Shown here one piece after another: positions 8,494 through 17,777 of a stretch of DNA of 64,000 nt. The translations under genes were made by a program, and so were the position numbers. The notes beneath the pieces are model-generated. The model had not been told where the DNA came from and did no database searches. It saw only the letters and a list, made by a program, of their open reading frames with translations. Each line of letters opens with the position of its first letter. The stretch's first letter is position 1. The stretch is from Solimonas sp036405815 (GTDB lineage Bacteria > Pseudomonadota > Gammaproteobacteria > Nevskiales > Nevskiaceae), in NCBI GenBank assembly GCA_036405815.1, contig DASWWX010000058.1:1-64000 (forward strand), written 5' to 3'.

Positions 8494-9165
8494 TCACGCA
8501 GCCGGCAGCGACTGGCGCTCCAGCGTTTCCTTGAGCGCCGGCGGCAACTGCATCTGCCGCGCCAGTTCATCGAGATAGGCACGCTCCATGAAGCTCTGCT
8601 GATCGACGACCAGCAGGCTGGCCAGATACATCTCCGCCGCCAGCTCCGGCGTGGTCGCGGCGCTGGCGACTTCAGCGGGATCAAGCGGCTTGGCCAGTTC
8701 GGCGGCGAACCAGCGCCGCGTCTCGGCATCGTCCACCAGCTTGGCCAGCTCGGCTTCGATCAGGCCGCGTTCGCGCGTGTCGATGTGACCATCGGCCTTG
8801 GCCGCCGCCACCAACGCGCGCAACACCGCATCGCTGTGGCGTTCGACCTCGGCAGGCGAGACCCGATCCGCGGTCTGCGGCGGCGCGGACGCCGTCTGTC
8901 CGTTCTGGCGCTGGTAGTCGGTATAGGCCCGGTAGGCCAGCGCCCCGAGCGCGGCGACGCTGCCGTACTTGAGCGCGCTGCCGCCCAGCTTGCGCACGCC
9001 CTTGTGACCGAGCAGCAGGCCCAGCGCACCACCAGCCAGCGCGCCCTTGCCGAAGTCGGAGATGCCGACCGGCTTGGCGCCGGCCACGCCGCCGCTGTGG
9101 GGCTGATGGCCGAGCATGGCCTGTCCGGACGCCAGCAACTGATCGAGCAATGCCTTGGTATTCAT
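8494..9165 (-). CDS. DUF533 / YebE-like membrane-associated protein with TerB-like domain
   Basis: A 223-residue protein. The start at ATG 9165 has AAGGAT just upstream; the longer frame adds residues without support. The N-terminus MNTKALLDQLLASGQ, a glycine-rich weakly hydrophobic hairpin (KGALAGGALGLLLGHKGVR), then a helical TerB-like acidic domain (AAKADGHIDTRERGLIEAEL) are the hallmark of DUF533 proteins such as E. coli YebE. Members sit at the inner membrane and are linked to envelope stress. Function unproven. Confidence 0.85.
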   Translation of the reverse strand: MNTKALLDQLLASGQAMLGHQPHSGGVAGAKPVGISDFGKGALAGGALGLLLGHKGVRKLGGSALKYGSVAALGALAYRAYTDYQRQNGQTASAPPQTADRVSPAEVERHSDAVLRALVAAAKADGHIDTRERGLIEAELAKLVDDAETRRWFAAELAKPLDPAEVASAATTPELAAEMYLASLLVVDQQSFMERAYLDELARQMQLPPALKETLERQSLPAA

Positions 9166-9274
9166 GCGCCATCCTTGAGCGGAAGTGATATCGGGCTCCA
9201 TAGACCGCCCTGTCGCCTCGAAAATTCCCGGCGCCGGCTGCCATGATGAGGCCGCCGGAGCCGATGAACCGATC

Positions 9275-9853
9275 ATGAAAAGCGAACACGACCGCCTGTA
9301 CAGCGAACGCCTGGTATTGCGCCGCTATCGCGCCGACGATCTCGATGCGCTCGACCGCCTCAATCGCGATCCCGCGGTAATGCGGTACATGGGCGGCCCG
9401 GCGAGCCGCGCCGACAGCGAGGCGATGCTGCGTCACCGCATCCTCGCCTACTACCGCGCGCACCCGGGCCTGGGCATCTGGGCCGTGGAGGAGCGCGACG
9501 GCGGCGCCTGCATCGGCATGCACCTGCTCAACCATATCCAGGGCGAACCGTACGTCCAGGTCGGCTACCGCCTCTATCCCGAATGCTGGGGGCGCGGCTA
9601 CGGCACCGAGATGACGCGGCGCCTGCTGCGTTACGGCTTCGAGACACTGGGCCTGCCGCGCATCGTCGCGATCACGCATCTGGACAATCGCGAGTCGCAG
9701 CATGTGCTGCTCAAGAGCGGCCTGGCACGGCGCGGCGAGCGCACGGTGTCGCATCCCGGCTACGGCGGTGCGCCGCTGGCCTGGTTCGAGCGCGACCGCG
9801 CCGACTGGCTTGCCACCGCACCGGCGGTCGCCGATCCGCAGGGCAAGGCTTAA
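9275..9853 (+). CDS. GNAT-family N-acetyltransferase (RimJ/RimL type)
   Basis: A 192-residue acetyltransferase. The opening RLVLRRYRADDLDALDRLN, the central YRLYPECWGRGYGTEM (acetyl-CoA pyrophosphate loop, Q/RxxGxG/A form) and HLDNRESQHVLLKSGL near the C-terminus are typical of the RimJ/RimL group, which acetylates N-terminal amines of proteins or small amines. ATG 9275 is used because the GNAT fold begins directly there. It is divergent from the DUF533 gene. Substrate unknown. Confidence 0.88.
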   Translation: MKSEHDRLYSERLVLRRYRADDLDALDRLNRDPAVMRYMGGPASRADSEAMLRHRILAYYRAHPGLGIWAVEERDGGACIGMHLLNHIQGEPYVQVGYRLYPECWGRGYGTEMTRRLLRYGFETLGLPRIVAITHLDNRESQHVLLKSGLARRGERTVSHPGYGGAPLAWFERDRADWLATAPAVADPQGKA

Positions 9854-9914
9854 GATCGTCGCGCGAGACAACATGCGCGCCGGCCCCGCGGCCGAGCGCC
9901 GGGGGAGACAAAGC

Positions 9915-11390
9915 GTGACGTTCACAAGCCTGGGGTTGGCGCTGCCAGCAACGCTGCCGGTCGCGCTCCGACTAGCGCGCCGATCGGTGCTCGGATTGAC
10001 ACTGGGTCTGATGCTGGCTGCCTGCGGTGGCGATGACGACGGTCGCGGCGGTGCCGACGGCAGCGGTCCGGGCGTCGCCAACGCCACCGTGACCGGTCCG
10101 ATCGGCGACGCCGGCCTGCGCGGGCACGCGCTGTGGGACAGCTGGTTCGATCTCGCCGATCTGGGTTACGACGAGGAGGAGTACTTCATCTCCGGCACGG
10201 CGCAGGCCGACGACGGCGGCGCGCCCGCGCCCTACACCACCCGCATCATTGTGCGGCGGCCGCAGGACCCGGCGCACTTCAACGGCACGGTGCTGCTGGA
10301 TTGGGTCAATGTCACGGCGCAGTTCGAGAACGCGGTCGATACGCTGGAATCGCATCAGCTGTTTCATCGCGACGGCTACGCCTATGTGCACGTCAGCGCC
10401 CAGGCTGCCGGCCTGTGCTGCCTACCGGCGCTGACGCCCAAGACCTGGGACCCGGAGCGCTACGCCGACATCGACCATCCGGGCGACGCCTACGCCTTCG
10501 ACATCTTTTCGCAGATCGCCAAGGCGCTGAAGCAGCCGCGCGGCGTCGATGCGATGAACGGCCTGCCGGTGCGCGCGGTGCTGGCGATGGGACAGTCGCA
10601 GTCGGCGAGCCGGCTCTATCGCTACGTGACCACGGTGCAGGCACGCGCCGGCGTCATCGACGGCTTCCTGATCCACTCCGGCGGTGGCAAGACCTACGAC
10701 CCGGCGCCGAGCGTGCCGGTGATCCAGTTGTTCAGCGAGGCCGAAGCCGACCCCGCACCGCTGGCCGACGCGAAAAACTATCGTGGCTGGGAGATCGCCG
10801 GCGCCGCTCACCAGAACGCCTGGGTCGGCCTGCACCAGGTCGTCGGACAGGCCGGCCGTGCGGTGGCCAGCGCGCCGAAGCTGCCCGCCTCGGCGGACGA
10901 GCTATTGCATGACTTGACCGCGAATTACGGCGAACAGGTCAGCCCCGAATCGCTGGTCTGCATCGTCGCCGGCACGCAGTTCCCGATGCGCTACGCCGTC
11001 AACGCTGCGATCCATCACCTCGACCGCTGGGTCAAGACCGGCACCGCGCCGCCGCAGGGCCCCCGCTACGAATTTAGCGGGGACAGTCTGGCGCGCGACG
11101 GCGACGGCAACGGTCGCGGCGGCATCCGCTATCCGGTGATGGACGTGCCGGTGGCGCGTTACGCCTCCGATCTGTGCGGGCTCGGCGGCATCACGCTGCC
11201 GTTCAACGAACTGCAATTGCTGATGCGCTATCCGACGTTCAACGACTATCGCTGCCGCATGCAGGCCGCCACGCAACAGAGCGTGATGCAGGGCTTCCTG
11301 CTGCCGCACGACGCCGCGGAATTGCTGTCGCGCGTGGAAGGCGCGCGCAATCGCTGGCTGGTGGCCGGCGGCAACGAGTGCGGCAGCTGA
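9915..11390 (+). CDS. Alpha/beta-hydrolase domain lipoprotein
   Basis: A 491-residue protein. I choose GTG 9915 because GGGGGAG (9901-9907) lies 7 bases upstream and the coding then opens with a lipoprotein signal ending LMLAAC-GG near residue 35. The mature protein belongs to the Abhydrolase_10 type (alpha/beta hydrolase domain): the nucleophile elbow is GQSQSAS, and GWEIAGAAHQNAW supplies a likely catalytic histidine. A short acidic glycine-rich linker follows the lipid-anchor Cys. It is probably anchored at the outer membrane or periplasmic face as an esterase or carboxylesterase of unknown substrate. Confidence 0.8.
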   Translation: MTFTSLGLALPATLPVALRLARRSVLGLTLGLMLAACGGDDDGRGGADGSGPGVANATVTGPIGDAGLRGHALWDSWFDLADLGYDEEEYFISGTAQADDGGAPAPYTTRIIVRRPQDPAHFNGTVLLDWVNVTAQFENAVDTLESHQLFHRDGYAYVHVSAQAAGLCCLPALTPKTWDPERYADIDHPGDAYAFDIFSQIAKALKQPRGVDAMNGLPVRAVLAMGQSQSASRLYRYVTTVQARAGVIDGFLIHSGGGKTYDPAPSVPVIQLFSEAEADPAPLADAKNYRGWEIAGAAHQNAWVGLHQVVGQAGRAVASAPKLPASADELLHDLTANYGEQVSPESLVCIVAGTQFPMRYAVNAAIHHLDRWVKTGTAPPQGPRYEFSGDSLARDGDGNGRGGIRYPVMDVPVARYASDLCGLGGITLPFNELQLLMRYPTFNDYRCRMQAATQQSVMQGFLLPHDAAELLSRVEGARNRWLVAGGNECGS

Positions 11391-11466
11391 AGCACGCGCA
11401 TCCGCCTCATCGGTGCGCGCGTCAACACCAGCACATTCATCTGGAACACGAAGCAGGAGACGCAGG

Positions 11467-12381
11467 ATGCGTAAATCGCTGAAGTGGCTGATCGGAATCG
11501 CGGTGGTCGCCGCCGGACTCTACTGGTGGCTGTGGATGGACAACCGCGCACCCGAGGGCGCCGACTACGTCATCGACCTCGCCGAGGTGCGTCGCCTCGC
11601 CGACAGCCTGCCCGGCCCCAAGGCCGGCGAGGTCCGCTACGAACGCGTCACGGCGTTTACGTTTCCCGGCGCGATGATCGCTGCCGGCGACGGCTGGAGC
11701 GGCAAGGAAATGCCGGTGTACGCGTTCCAGCTGCGCTTTCCGGACCGCAGTATCGTCATCGACTCGGCGATGGATCGCAGCCTCGCCAAACCGGCATTCA
11801 TGGTCCCGTACTTCCATGACGACGCCTACGCGCGCGTGCAGCAGGCGATGACCCAGGCCGCCGAGATCGTCATCACGCACGAGCACATGGACCACATCGG
11901 CGGCCTCGCCCAGCATCCCGAGTTGCCGCTGGTGCTGGCCAAGGCGCGCCTGACCGAAAGCCAGCTCGCGCACACCGACCGCATGGCCCCGGCCAAGCTG
12001 CCGGAGGCGTTGCTGGCCGGCTTCCAGGCGCTGCGCTACGCGCGCTATCACCCGCTGGCGCCGGGGGTGGTGCTGATCGCGGCGCCGGGGCATACGCCGG
12101 GCAGCCAGATGGTCTACGTGCAGCGCGCCGATGGCCGAGAACTGCTGTTTCTGGGCGACGTCGCCTGGCAGGCACATAACGTCGATCGTCAGCGCGAGCG
12201 CCCGCGCTTCGTCACCGCGCTGCTGATCCGCGAGGACCGAGAGGCCGTGTTCGGCCAGTTGCGCGCCTTGCAACGGCTCAAGACCGATGCGCCGGACCTG
12301 CAGCAGCTACCGGGCCACGACGCCGGGGTGGTCGATGCGCTGACCGCGGCCGGTCTGCTGCAGGCGGGGTTCGTGCTGTAA
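11467..12381 (+). CDS. Membrane-anchored metallo-beta-lactamase-fold hydrolase
   Basis: A 304-residue protein with an N-terminal anchor (residues 5-22, LKWLIGIAVVAAGLYWWL) and a metallo-beta-lactamase domain. The metal motif is THEHMDHIGG, followed by AAPGHTPGSQ and LFLGDVAWQ, giving the expected His/Asp ligands, and a late PGHDAG. The domain should face the periplasm. ATG 11467 has AGGAG about 10 bases upstream. Substrate unknown; it could be a lactonase or phosphodiesterase-type MBL enzyme. A hairpin follows in the convergent gap. Confidence 0.83.
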   Translation: MRKSLKWLIGIAVVAAGLYWWLWMDNRAPEGADYVIDLAEVRRLADSLPGPKAGEVRYERVTAFTFPGAMIAAGDGWSGKEMPVYAFQLRFPDRSIVIDSAMDRSLAKPAFMVPYFHDDAYARVQQAMTQAAEIVITHEHMDHIGGLAQHPELPLVLAKARLTESQLAHTDRMAPAKLPEALLAGFQALRYARYHPLAPGVVLIAAPGHTPGSQMVYVQRADGRELLFLGDVAWQAHNVDRQRERPRFVTALLIREDREAVFGQLRALQRLKTDAPDLQQLPGHDAGVVDALTAAGLLQAGFVL

Positions 12382-12426
12382 CCGGGTTTCATCGCCCGCG
12401 TTGCAGCAACCGTGCTACACCCGCAA

Positions 12427-12450
12427 GCACCGGCGCGAGAACGCCGGTGC
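12427..12450. terminator. Perfect 9-bp hairpin between convergent genes
   Basis: GCACCGGCG (12427-12435) pairs with CGCCGGTGC (12442-12450) across a 6-nt loop. It lies between genes ending at 12381 (+) and 12485 (-). No T-tract follows on either strand, so it may be a weak bidirectional terminator or a barrier to read-through. Confidence 0.5.
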
Positions 12451-12484
12451 TCACGGGCGCATCCCAGCACTCAAGTAGCGAGCG

Positions 12485-13447
12485 TCAGTCGGCGAACCGC
12501 TCCCAGGCCCACAGGCCGCGGCCGAGATAGCGCTGCGTCGCCAGCGCCGTCGGCTGATCGAACAGCGGCGGTCCCGCCACGTGCACGCTGGACGGTTGCG
12601 CGAAACGCAGGATGCCGGTCTGCTGGATCAGCGTGCCGTCGAGTTCGTACTGCAGCAGCGCGCCGTTCTGGAAATCGGCGACCAGCAGCGTGTCGCCGTA
12701 CATCGCGATGTCGTCGTAGATGCCGCGCAGCGCCAGGCGGCGGATCGGGCCGGCGCTGCCGTCGGCCTGGATCTCGATGGCCGCGACCGTGCCCAGCGGC
12801 GGCACGTACAGCGTGGTGTAGAGCACGCCGTTGCGGATCGCGACCCCGTTCGGGAATTCGGGCAGCGTCGATAGCCAGGTGTCCTGCGCCAGCACGCGCA
12901 GCGGATCGGTCGCGTCCAACTGCAAGCGAATGATCTTGGGCTGGACCGCGATCGGACCGTCGGCGATATAGAGCCGGTTGCCCTCGCCGGCCGCCATGCC
13001 GTTGGGCAGCGTCATGCCGGACAGCGCCGACACGAATACCGGCCGCGCCACCGGATCGTCGAGGCGCACTGCGTAGAGCCCGCCCGAGCACAGCGCATAC
13101 AGATGACCACGCTGCTCGGTCAGACCGCCACAACCGCTGCCAGCCTCGAACAGGCTGAAGGCACGATACGTGTCCGCGCCGGTGCGCTGGATCTCATACA
13201 GGTTCTGCTGGCCGCTGACGAACAGCCGGCCGCTGGACGTGAAGGCGATGTTCTCGAGCTGCGGCAGATCGGCGATCAGCCGCCGCGCACCGCAGTCGCT
13301 GCTCAGGCACAGCGCGCGCGGATCGTCCTGCACGCCGTCGCGAGCCGGATCGCCGTCGCCGCAGGCCGACAGCAGCGCCGCCAGCAGCAGCGCAGCGACC
13401 CATCGGCAGCGGCGATTCCGCAACGTCCGTGGTCCTCGCTGCTGCAT
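12485..13447 (-). CDS. Lipoprotein with SMP-30/NHL-like beta-propeller
   Basis: A 320-residue protein. ATG 13447 has GGGGGGA directly upstream. Residues 1-31 form a lipoprotein signal ending ALLSAC-GDG. The rest repeats a strand pattern of the form LPNGMAAGEGNRLYIAD, LLVADFQNGALLQYE, as in six-bladed propellers of the SMP-30/gluconolactonase and NHL type. Several cysteines early in the mature chain (LCLSSDCGARR) may be disulfide-bonded. No catalytic residue set can be assigned, so enzymatic function is open. It is divergent from the aminotransferase-like gene. Confidence 0.72.
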   Translation of the reverse strand: MQQRGPRTLRNRRCRWVAALLLAALLSACGDGDPARDGVQDDPRALCLSSDCGARRLIADLPQLENIAFTSSGRLFVSGQQNLYEIQRTGADTYRAFSLFEAGSGCGGLTEQRGHLYALCSGGLYAVRLDDPVARPVFVSALSGMTLPNGMAAGEGNRLYIADGPIAVQPKIIRLQLDATDPLRVLAQDTWLSTLPEFPNGVAIRNGVLYTTLYVPPLGTVAAIEIQADGSAGPIRRLALRGIYDDIAMYGDTLLVADFQNGALLQYELDGTLIQQTGILRFAQPSSVHVAGPPLFDQPTALATQRYLGRGLWAWERFAD

Positions 13448-13609
13448 CTGTTCCCCCCAGGCCCGCTCGATCATCACACCGGTTTCCGGTTCCGCCTCGA
13501 CTGGTGGCGAACGATACTGCAATGCCGTCACCGCGCCACCTCCGATGCCACGACGCGCCGCCACCCGGCACGCTCGGCTAGCATGCGGCCGTCGCCCCTC
13601 CGGTTCGCC

Positions 13610-14872
13610 ATGTCCATTCCTGCCCCCACCGCCACAGACGTCACCGCGCCGACGCTGGATCTCGATTTCGTGCGCCGCCAGTTCCCCGCGTTTTCGGAAC
13701 CGACGTTGCGCGAGCAGGCATTCTTCGAGAACGCCGGCGGCTCCTACTTGTGTCGGCCGGTGATCGAGCGCCTGGAGACCTACCACCGGCGCCTGCGGCT
13801 GCAGCCCTACTATGCCTATCCCGCCTCGACCGAAGCCGGCGCGTGGATGGACGCTGCGCACGAGCGCCTGGCGTTCTACCTCGGCGTCGGCGCCGACGAA
13901 CTGCATTTCGGACCCTCGACCTCGCAGAACAGCTACGTGCTGGCGCAGGCGTTCCGCAAGCTGCTGAAACCGGGCGACGAAATCGTCGTCTCGCAGCAGG
14001 AGCACGAGGCCAACAGCGGCGCCTGGCGCCGCCTGTCCGCCGACGGCGTCGCGGTACGCGAATGGGCGGTGGACCGCGAGCGCGGCCTGCTCGATCCCGA
14101 CGCGCTGGATGCGCTGCTCAACGAACGCACGCGGCTGGTCGCGTTCACGCACTGCTCGAACCTCATCGGCGCCATCAATCCGGTCGCCGCGATCACGGCC
14201 AAGGTGCGTGCTGCCGGTGCGCTGAGCCTGGTCGATGGCGTGGCTTACGCACCGCACGGCCTGCCGGACGTGCGCGCGCTCGGCGCCGATCTCTACCTGT
14301 TCTCGCTGTACAAGACCTACGGCCCGCACCAGGGCCTGATGGTGGTGCGCAGCGCCGTGCTCGAACGCCTCGGCAACGAGGGCCACTCTTTCAACGCCGC
14401 CTATCCGCGCAAGCGCCTGGTGCCGGCCGGCCCGGATCACGCGCAGATCGCCGCCGCTCGCGGCGTCGCCGAGTACTTCGATGCGCTCGACGCTCATCAC
14501 GGCGGCAGCGACGACGCCGGCCGGCCGCAGCGCGTGCGCGCCTTGCTGCGCGCCGCCGAACAACCGCTGCTGGTGGACCTGCTGCAGGCGCTGTCGTCGC
14601 GTCGCGACCTGCGCGTGCTCGGCACCATCGACGCGACCGCGCGCGCGGCCACCGTCAGCATCGTGCCGCTGCACGTCGCCCCCGCGGAACTGATTCCGCG
14701 CCTCGCCGCGCAGGGTGTCCTGGCGGCGGCCGGCCACTTCTACGCGGTGCGGCTGCTGGAGGCGCTGGGGCTCGACCCTGCGCGCGGCGTGCTGCGGCTG
14801 TCGTTCCTGCACTACACCTCGCGCGAGGACATCCAACGCCTGATCGCGGCGCTGGATCGCGCGCTGTCGTGA
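13610..14872 (+). CDS. Class V aminotransferase-like PLP enzyme
   Basis: A 420-residue fold-type I PLP enzyme of the cysteine desulfurase/isopenicillin-N epimerase group. Visible features are FFENAGGSYLC near the N-terminus, the cofactor region GPSTSQNSYVLAQ, HEANSG, LVDGVAYAPHG (Asp that contacts the pyridine ring) and SLYKTYGPHQG, whose Lys should carry PLP. A desulfurase-type active-site cysteine loop is not evident, so it may be a lyase or epimerase. ATG 13610 begins the conserved part; ATG 13583 in frame is possible. A -10-like TAGCAT lies at 13579-13584. Confidence 0.82.
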   Translation: MSIPAPTATDVTAPTLDLDFVRRQFPAFSEPTLREQAFFENAGGSYLCRPVIERLETYHRRLRLQPYYAYPASTEAGAWMDAAHERLAFYLGVGADELHFGPSTSQNSYVLAQAFRKLLKPGDEIVVSQQEHEANSGAWRRLSADGVAVREWAVDRERGLLDPDALDALLNERTRLVAFTHCSNLIGAINPVAAITAKVRAAGALSLVDGVAYAPHGLPDVRALGADLYLFSLYKTYGPHQGLMVVRSAVLERLGNEGHSFNAAYPRKRLVPAGPDHAQIAAARGVAEYFDALDAHHGGSDDAGRPQRVRALLRAAEQPLLVDLLQALSSRRDLRVLGTIDATARAATVSIVPLHVAPAELIPRLAAQGVLAAAGHFYAVRLLEALGLDPARGVLRLSFLHYTSREDIQRLIAALDRALS

Positions 14873-14972
14873 TGCGTGCGCGCGGGCCTTACCCGCCGGC
14901 AGGCGCTTGGCAAGCCGCGCGCAACCCGACAAAGTCCGCAGCCGACGTTCTCACCTCGACAACCCACATCCC

Positions 14973-15242
14973 ATGACGGTCGATTGCATCGTGTACCGCT
15001 GCAGCAAGCAGGACGAGATGTACCTGTACCTGCGCGCGGACCTGAACACAGATCATCTGCCGGAGCCACTGCGCCAGCGCAGCGGCCGGCTGTCCGAGGT
15101 CATGCGCCTGACGCTGAGCCCGCAGCGCACGCTGGCGCGCGTGGACGTCGGCCGCGTGATGGCGGGGTTGCAACGCGACGGCTGGTATCTGCAGATGCCG
15201 CCCGACGGCCATATCCGCGCCTATCTCAACGACGCGGACTGA
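14973..15242 (+). CDS. YcgL domain protein
   Basis: An 89-residue protein matching the YcgL family: CIVYRCSKQDEMYLYL at residues 5-20, then LPEPLRQRSG and a C-terminal GWYLQMPP. The family is small, soluble, restricted to gammaproteobacteria and of unknown function. It ends 8 bp before the rhodanese gene, so the two are likely cotranscribed. In many relatives it is encoded beside rnd; no rnd gene is seen here. Confidence 0.88.
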   Translation: MTVDCIVYRCSKQDEMYLYLRADLNTDHLPEPLRQRSGRLSEVMRLTLSPQRTLARVDVGRVMAGLQRDGWYLQMPPDGHIRAYLNDAD

Positions 15243-15250
15243 AACCTCGC

Positions 15251-16147
15251 ATGGTCGCGCCCCCGCTGATCGACGCCGCGACGCTGAAACAGCGGCTCGA
15301 CGCTGGGCCGGCTCCACACAGTCCGTTGGTGCTGCTCGACGCGCGACCCGATGCCGGGGCCTATGCCCTTGCGCATCTGCGCGGCGCGCAGCATGCGGAC
15401 CTGGAAACCCAGCTCAGCGCCGCACGTGCGGCAGGCGCCGACCCGGCACGCGACGGCCGCCATCCGCTGCCGTCGATCGACGACTGGTGCGCCCAGCTCG
15501 GTCGCTGGGGCATCGACCCCGCCACGCGCGTCATCGTCTACGACGATCAGGCCGGCGCCAACGCCGCAGCACGCGCCTGGTGGATGCTGCGCGCGGTCGG
15601 CCATACGGCGGTGCAGGTGCTGGACGGCGGCTTCGCCGCTGCGCAGGCCGCCGGTCTGCCGATCGACGATGCACCGCCCGTCGTGGCGCCGCAGCCGCCC
15701 TACCCGGCACGCGACTGGCAGTTGCCGCTGGCCGACGCAGCGGCTGTCGAGGTGCTGCGCCACCGGGCGGATGCGATCGTGCTCGACGTGCGTGCGGCGG
15801 CGCGCTATCGCGGCGAGACCGAACCGATCGACCCGGTCGCCGGCCATATCCCCGGCGCCCGCAACCTGCCCTACTCCGACCATCTGCAGGAGGGCCGCTT
15901 CAAGCCGGCCACCGCACTGCGCGCACAGTACGAGACCCTGCTGGACGGTCGCGATCCGCGATGCCTGACTGTGCACTGCGGCTCCGGCGTCACGGCTTGC
16001 CATACGCTGCTGGCCCTGGCAATCGCCGGGCTGGACGGGGCACGGCTCTACGTCGGCAGCTGGAGCCAGTGGTGCCGCCAACCGCGACCCCGGGCGGGAC
16101 CGTCGAATCCGCACAGCGACCCGCGCCCGGGCGCCCCGCGTCACTGA
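15251..16147 (+). CDS. Two-domain rhodanese (sulfurtransferase)
   Basis: A 298-residue protein with two rhodanese domains. The N-terminal one (about 1-135) holds VLLDARPD and VIVYDDQAG and lacks an active-site Cys. The C-terminal one holds LDVRAAARYRGE and the active loop HCGSGVTA with its catalytic cysteine, the CG[ST]GVTA form of thiosulfate or 3-mercaptopyruvate sulfurtransferases. It transfers sulfane sulfur to a thiol acceptor; the natural donor cannot be read. The last 30 or so residues are proline/arginine-rich and look disordered. Confidence 0.88.
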   Translation: MVAPPLIDAATLKQRLDAGPAPHSPLVLLDARPDAGAYALAHLRGAQHADLETQLSAARAAGADPARDGRHPLPSIDDWCAQLGRWGIDPATRVIVYDDQAGANAAARAWWMLRAVGHTAVQVLDGGFAAAQAAGLPIDDAPPVVAPQPPYPARDWQLPLADAAAVEVLRHRADAIVLDVRAAARYRGETEPIDPVAGHIPGARNLPYSDHLQEGRFKPATALRAQYETLLDGRDPRCLTVHCGSGVTACHTLLALAIAGLDGARLYVGSWSQWCRQPRPRAGPSNPHSDPRPGAPRH

Positions 16148-16427
16148 AAGCACGCCAACTCCTGCCGGGGCGCGCGGGAACGCAAAGCAAACGGCCGATG
16201 ACGGCGATTAGCGGCATGAACGTCGGGAATCGCGCCAAAAGACAGCTTGCTCGGGATTGCCCTAGTTCAGCCGCGAGAGAAGCTCACGAATAATCGCGCG
16301 TCATCGGCCTAAAAATCGTGTTCAAGCCGCAAAAACAGCGAATTCAAACGCTTCATGACAAAACGGCACGCCCAACGCTGCTTTTGAGGCATACTGCGCG
16401 CCTGCCATTGAACCCCCGAGTAACCCC
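16148..16427. other. 280-bp intergenic region upstream of the XRE gene
   Basis: No gene is supported here. The right half (about 16290-16400) is richer in A and T than its surroundings and probably carries the promoter of the regulator gene at 16428. CATACT at 16390-16395 is a possible -10, but no -35 is found at a fitting distance. Confidence 0.5.
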
Positions 16428-16862
16428 ATGCCTGATGTCGCCTTCCTGTTGAAGAGTGAGATCGTCCGCCTGTCGAAGAAGGTCGTGCGCCAGGAAGTCG
16501 GCGCGCTGCGCACGGCGACGACCAGCCAGCGGCGCCAGATCGCCTCACTCAAGAAGCAGGTCGCCACGCTGGAACGCGAGATCGCGCGCCTGCGCAACGG
16601 CAAGCCCGCGAAGGCGGCCGCGAGCGAAGACGGTGACGGCCGCGCCGCGCCGCGCTACGTCGCCAAGGGCTTGCGCCCGCTGCGCACGCGCCTGGGTCTG
16701 ACGATGGATGAGTTCGGCAAGCTGATCGGCGTCAGCGGCCAGTCGGTCTACAACTGGGAACGCGCCAAGGTGCGCCCGCGCGCCACGCAGATCGCCGCCA
16801 TCGCGGAACTGCGCAGCCTCGGCAAGAAGGCGGCGCGCGCCAAGCTCGAGGCGATGGGCTGA
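16428..16862 (+). CDS. Coiled-coil and XRE-type helix-turn-helix DNA-binding protein
   Basis: A 144-residue protein. Residues 5-60 are heptad-like, basic and probably coiled coil (IASLKKQVATLEREIARLRN). A linker of Ala/Glu/Asp leads to a helix-turn-helix of the Cro/XRE type at about 82-125: LRTRLGLTMDEFGKLIGVSG, then QSVYNWE as recognition helix. It is likely a chromosomal DNA-binding regulator that oligomerises through the coiled coil. It stands alone between two gaps. Targets are unknown. Confidence 0.8.
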   Translation: MPDVAFLLKSEIVRLSKKVVRQEVGALRTATTSQRRQIASLKKQVATLEREIARLRNGKPAKAAASEDGDGRAAPRYVAKGLRPLRTRLGLTMDEFGKLIGVSGQSVYNWERAKVRPRATQIAAIAELRSLGKKAARAKLEAMG

Positions 16863-16877
16863 ATCCAGGCGTCGCAA

Positions 16878-16903
16878 CCGCCCGCCGCGCCAGCGGCGGG
16901 CGG
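16878..16903 (+). terminator. Perfect 11-bp GC hairpin after the XRE gene
   Basis: CCGCCCGCCGC (16878-16888) pairs with GCGGCGGGCGG (16893-16903) across GCCA, starting 16 bases after the stop. No T-tract follows, so termination is likely but unproven. Confidence 0.5.
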
Positions 16904-17019
16904 CCATCGCTCACAGGACATCACGATCGGCACGCGCCGGTCGCCGCCGGCGGGGGCCGGATGCGGACGCCCTGAGACGCCACGAGCGGCGAGGCGGCGC
17001 CACACACCATGGGGACACG

Positions 17020-17670
17020 ATGACGCTTCAACCGCCTCTGGGCGATCAACTGCCACGGCGCGGCAACGCGTTCTCGCGCGGGCTCGGCCGCCTGGTGCTA
17101 CGCCTGCTGGGCTGGCGCTTCGAGGGCACCGTGCCCAATCTGCCGAAGATGGTGCTGATCGGCGCACCGCATACCTCGAACTACGACGGCATCATCGCGC
17201 TGGCCTCGCTCACCGCGCTGGGCTTGCGGGCCGGCACGATGATCAAGGACACCGCGTTCCACGGCCCGCTGGGCGTGCTGCTGCGCTGGTTCGGCGCGCT
17301 GCCCGTCAATCGCCGCAGCCCCAAGGGGATCGTCGAGCAGACCGTCGACGTGTTCCGCGCGCAGTCGCAGTTCATCCTGTTGATCGCACCGGAAGGCACG
17401 CGCTCGGCAGCGCCGGACTGGAAGAAGGGCTATCACCATGTCGCCCGCAGTGCCGGCGTACCGATCGTGCCGGCAGCCGCGGATTACGTGCGCAAGCGCA
17501 TCACCTTCGGCGCGCCGCTGATGCCGAGCAGCGACTACGACGCCGACTTCGCGCAGCTGATGTCGTTCTACGCCGCGCACGCGGTGCCGCGTCATCCGCA
17601 CCGGCTGTCGAAGCCGATGGCCGAGGCACTGAAGCAGCCCTGGACGCCGGCGTCGGACCCGGCGGACTGA
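17020..17670 (+). CDS. PlsC-type 1-acylglycerol-phosphate acyltransferase family protein
   Basis: A 216-residue lysophospholipid acyltransferase-family protein. The catalytic HX4D motif is HTSNYD at residues 51-56 and motif III is EGTRS at 125-129; motif IV-like VPIVPAA follows. These define transfer of an acyl chain from acyl-ACP or acyl-CoA to a lysophospholipid or similar acceptor at the inner membrane. A hydrophobic stretch at 58-70 and 84-92 may associate with the membrane. ATG 17020 has GGGGA 5 bases upstream. It is shorter than typical PlsC, so the acceptor could differ. Confidence 0.85.
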   Translation: MTLQPPLGDQLPRRGNAFSRGLGRLVLRLLGWRFEGTVPNLPKMVLIGAPHTSNYDGIIALASLTALGLRAGTMIKDTAFHGPLGVLLRWFGALPVNRRSPKGIVEQTVDVFRAQSQFILLIAPEGTRSAAPDWKKGYHHVARSAGVPIVPAAADYVRKRITFGAPLMPSSDYDADFAQLMSFYAAHAVPRHPHRLSKPMAEALKQPWTPASDPAD

Positions 17671-17777
17671 AGCCCGCAGGCCGGCCTGTCTGCCGCCAGC
17701 CGGTGACGGCCGCACAGCCATGCCGGACACCGCAACGCAGTGCTAAGGTCCGCCCGACTTCCCGTGCGGAGCCAACC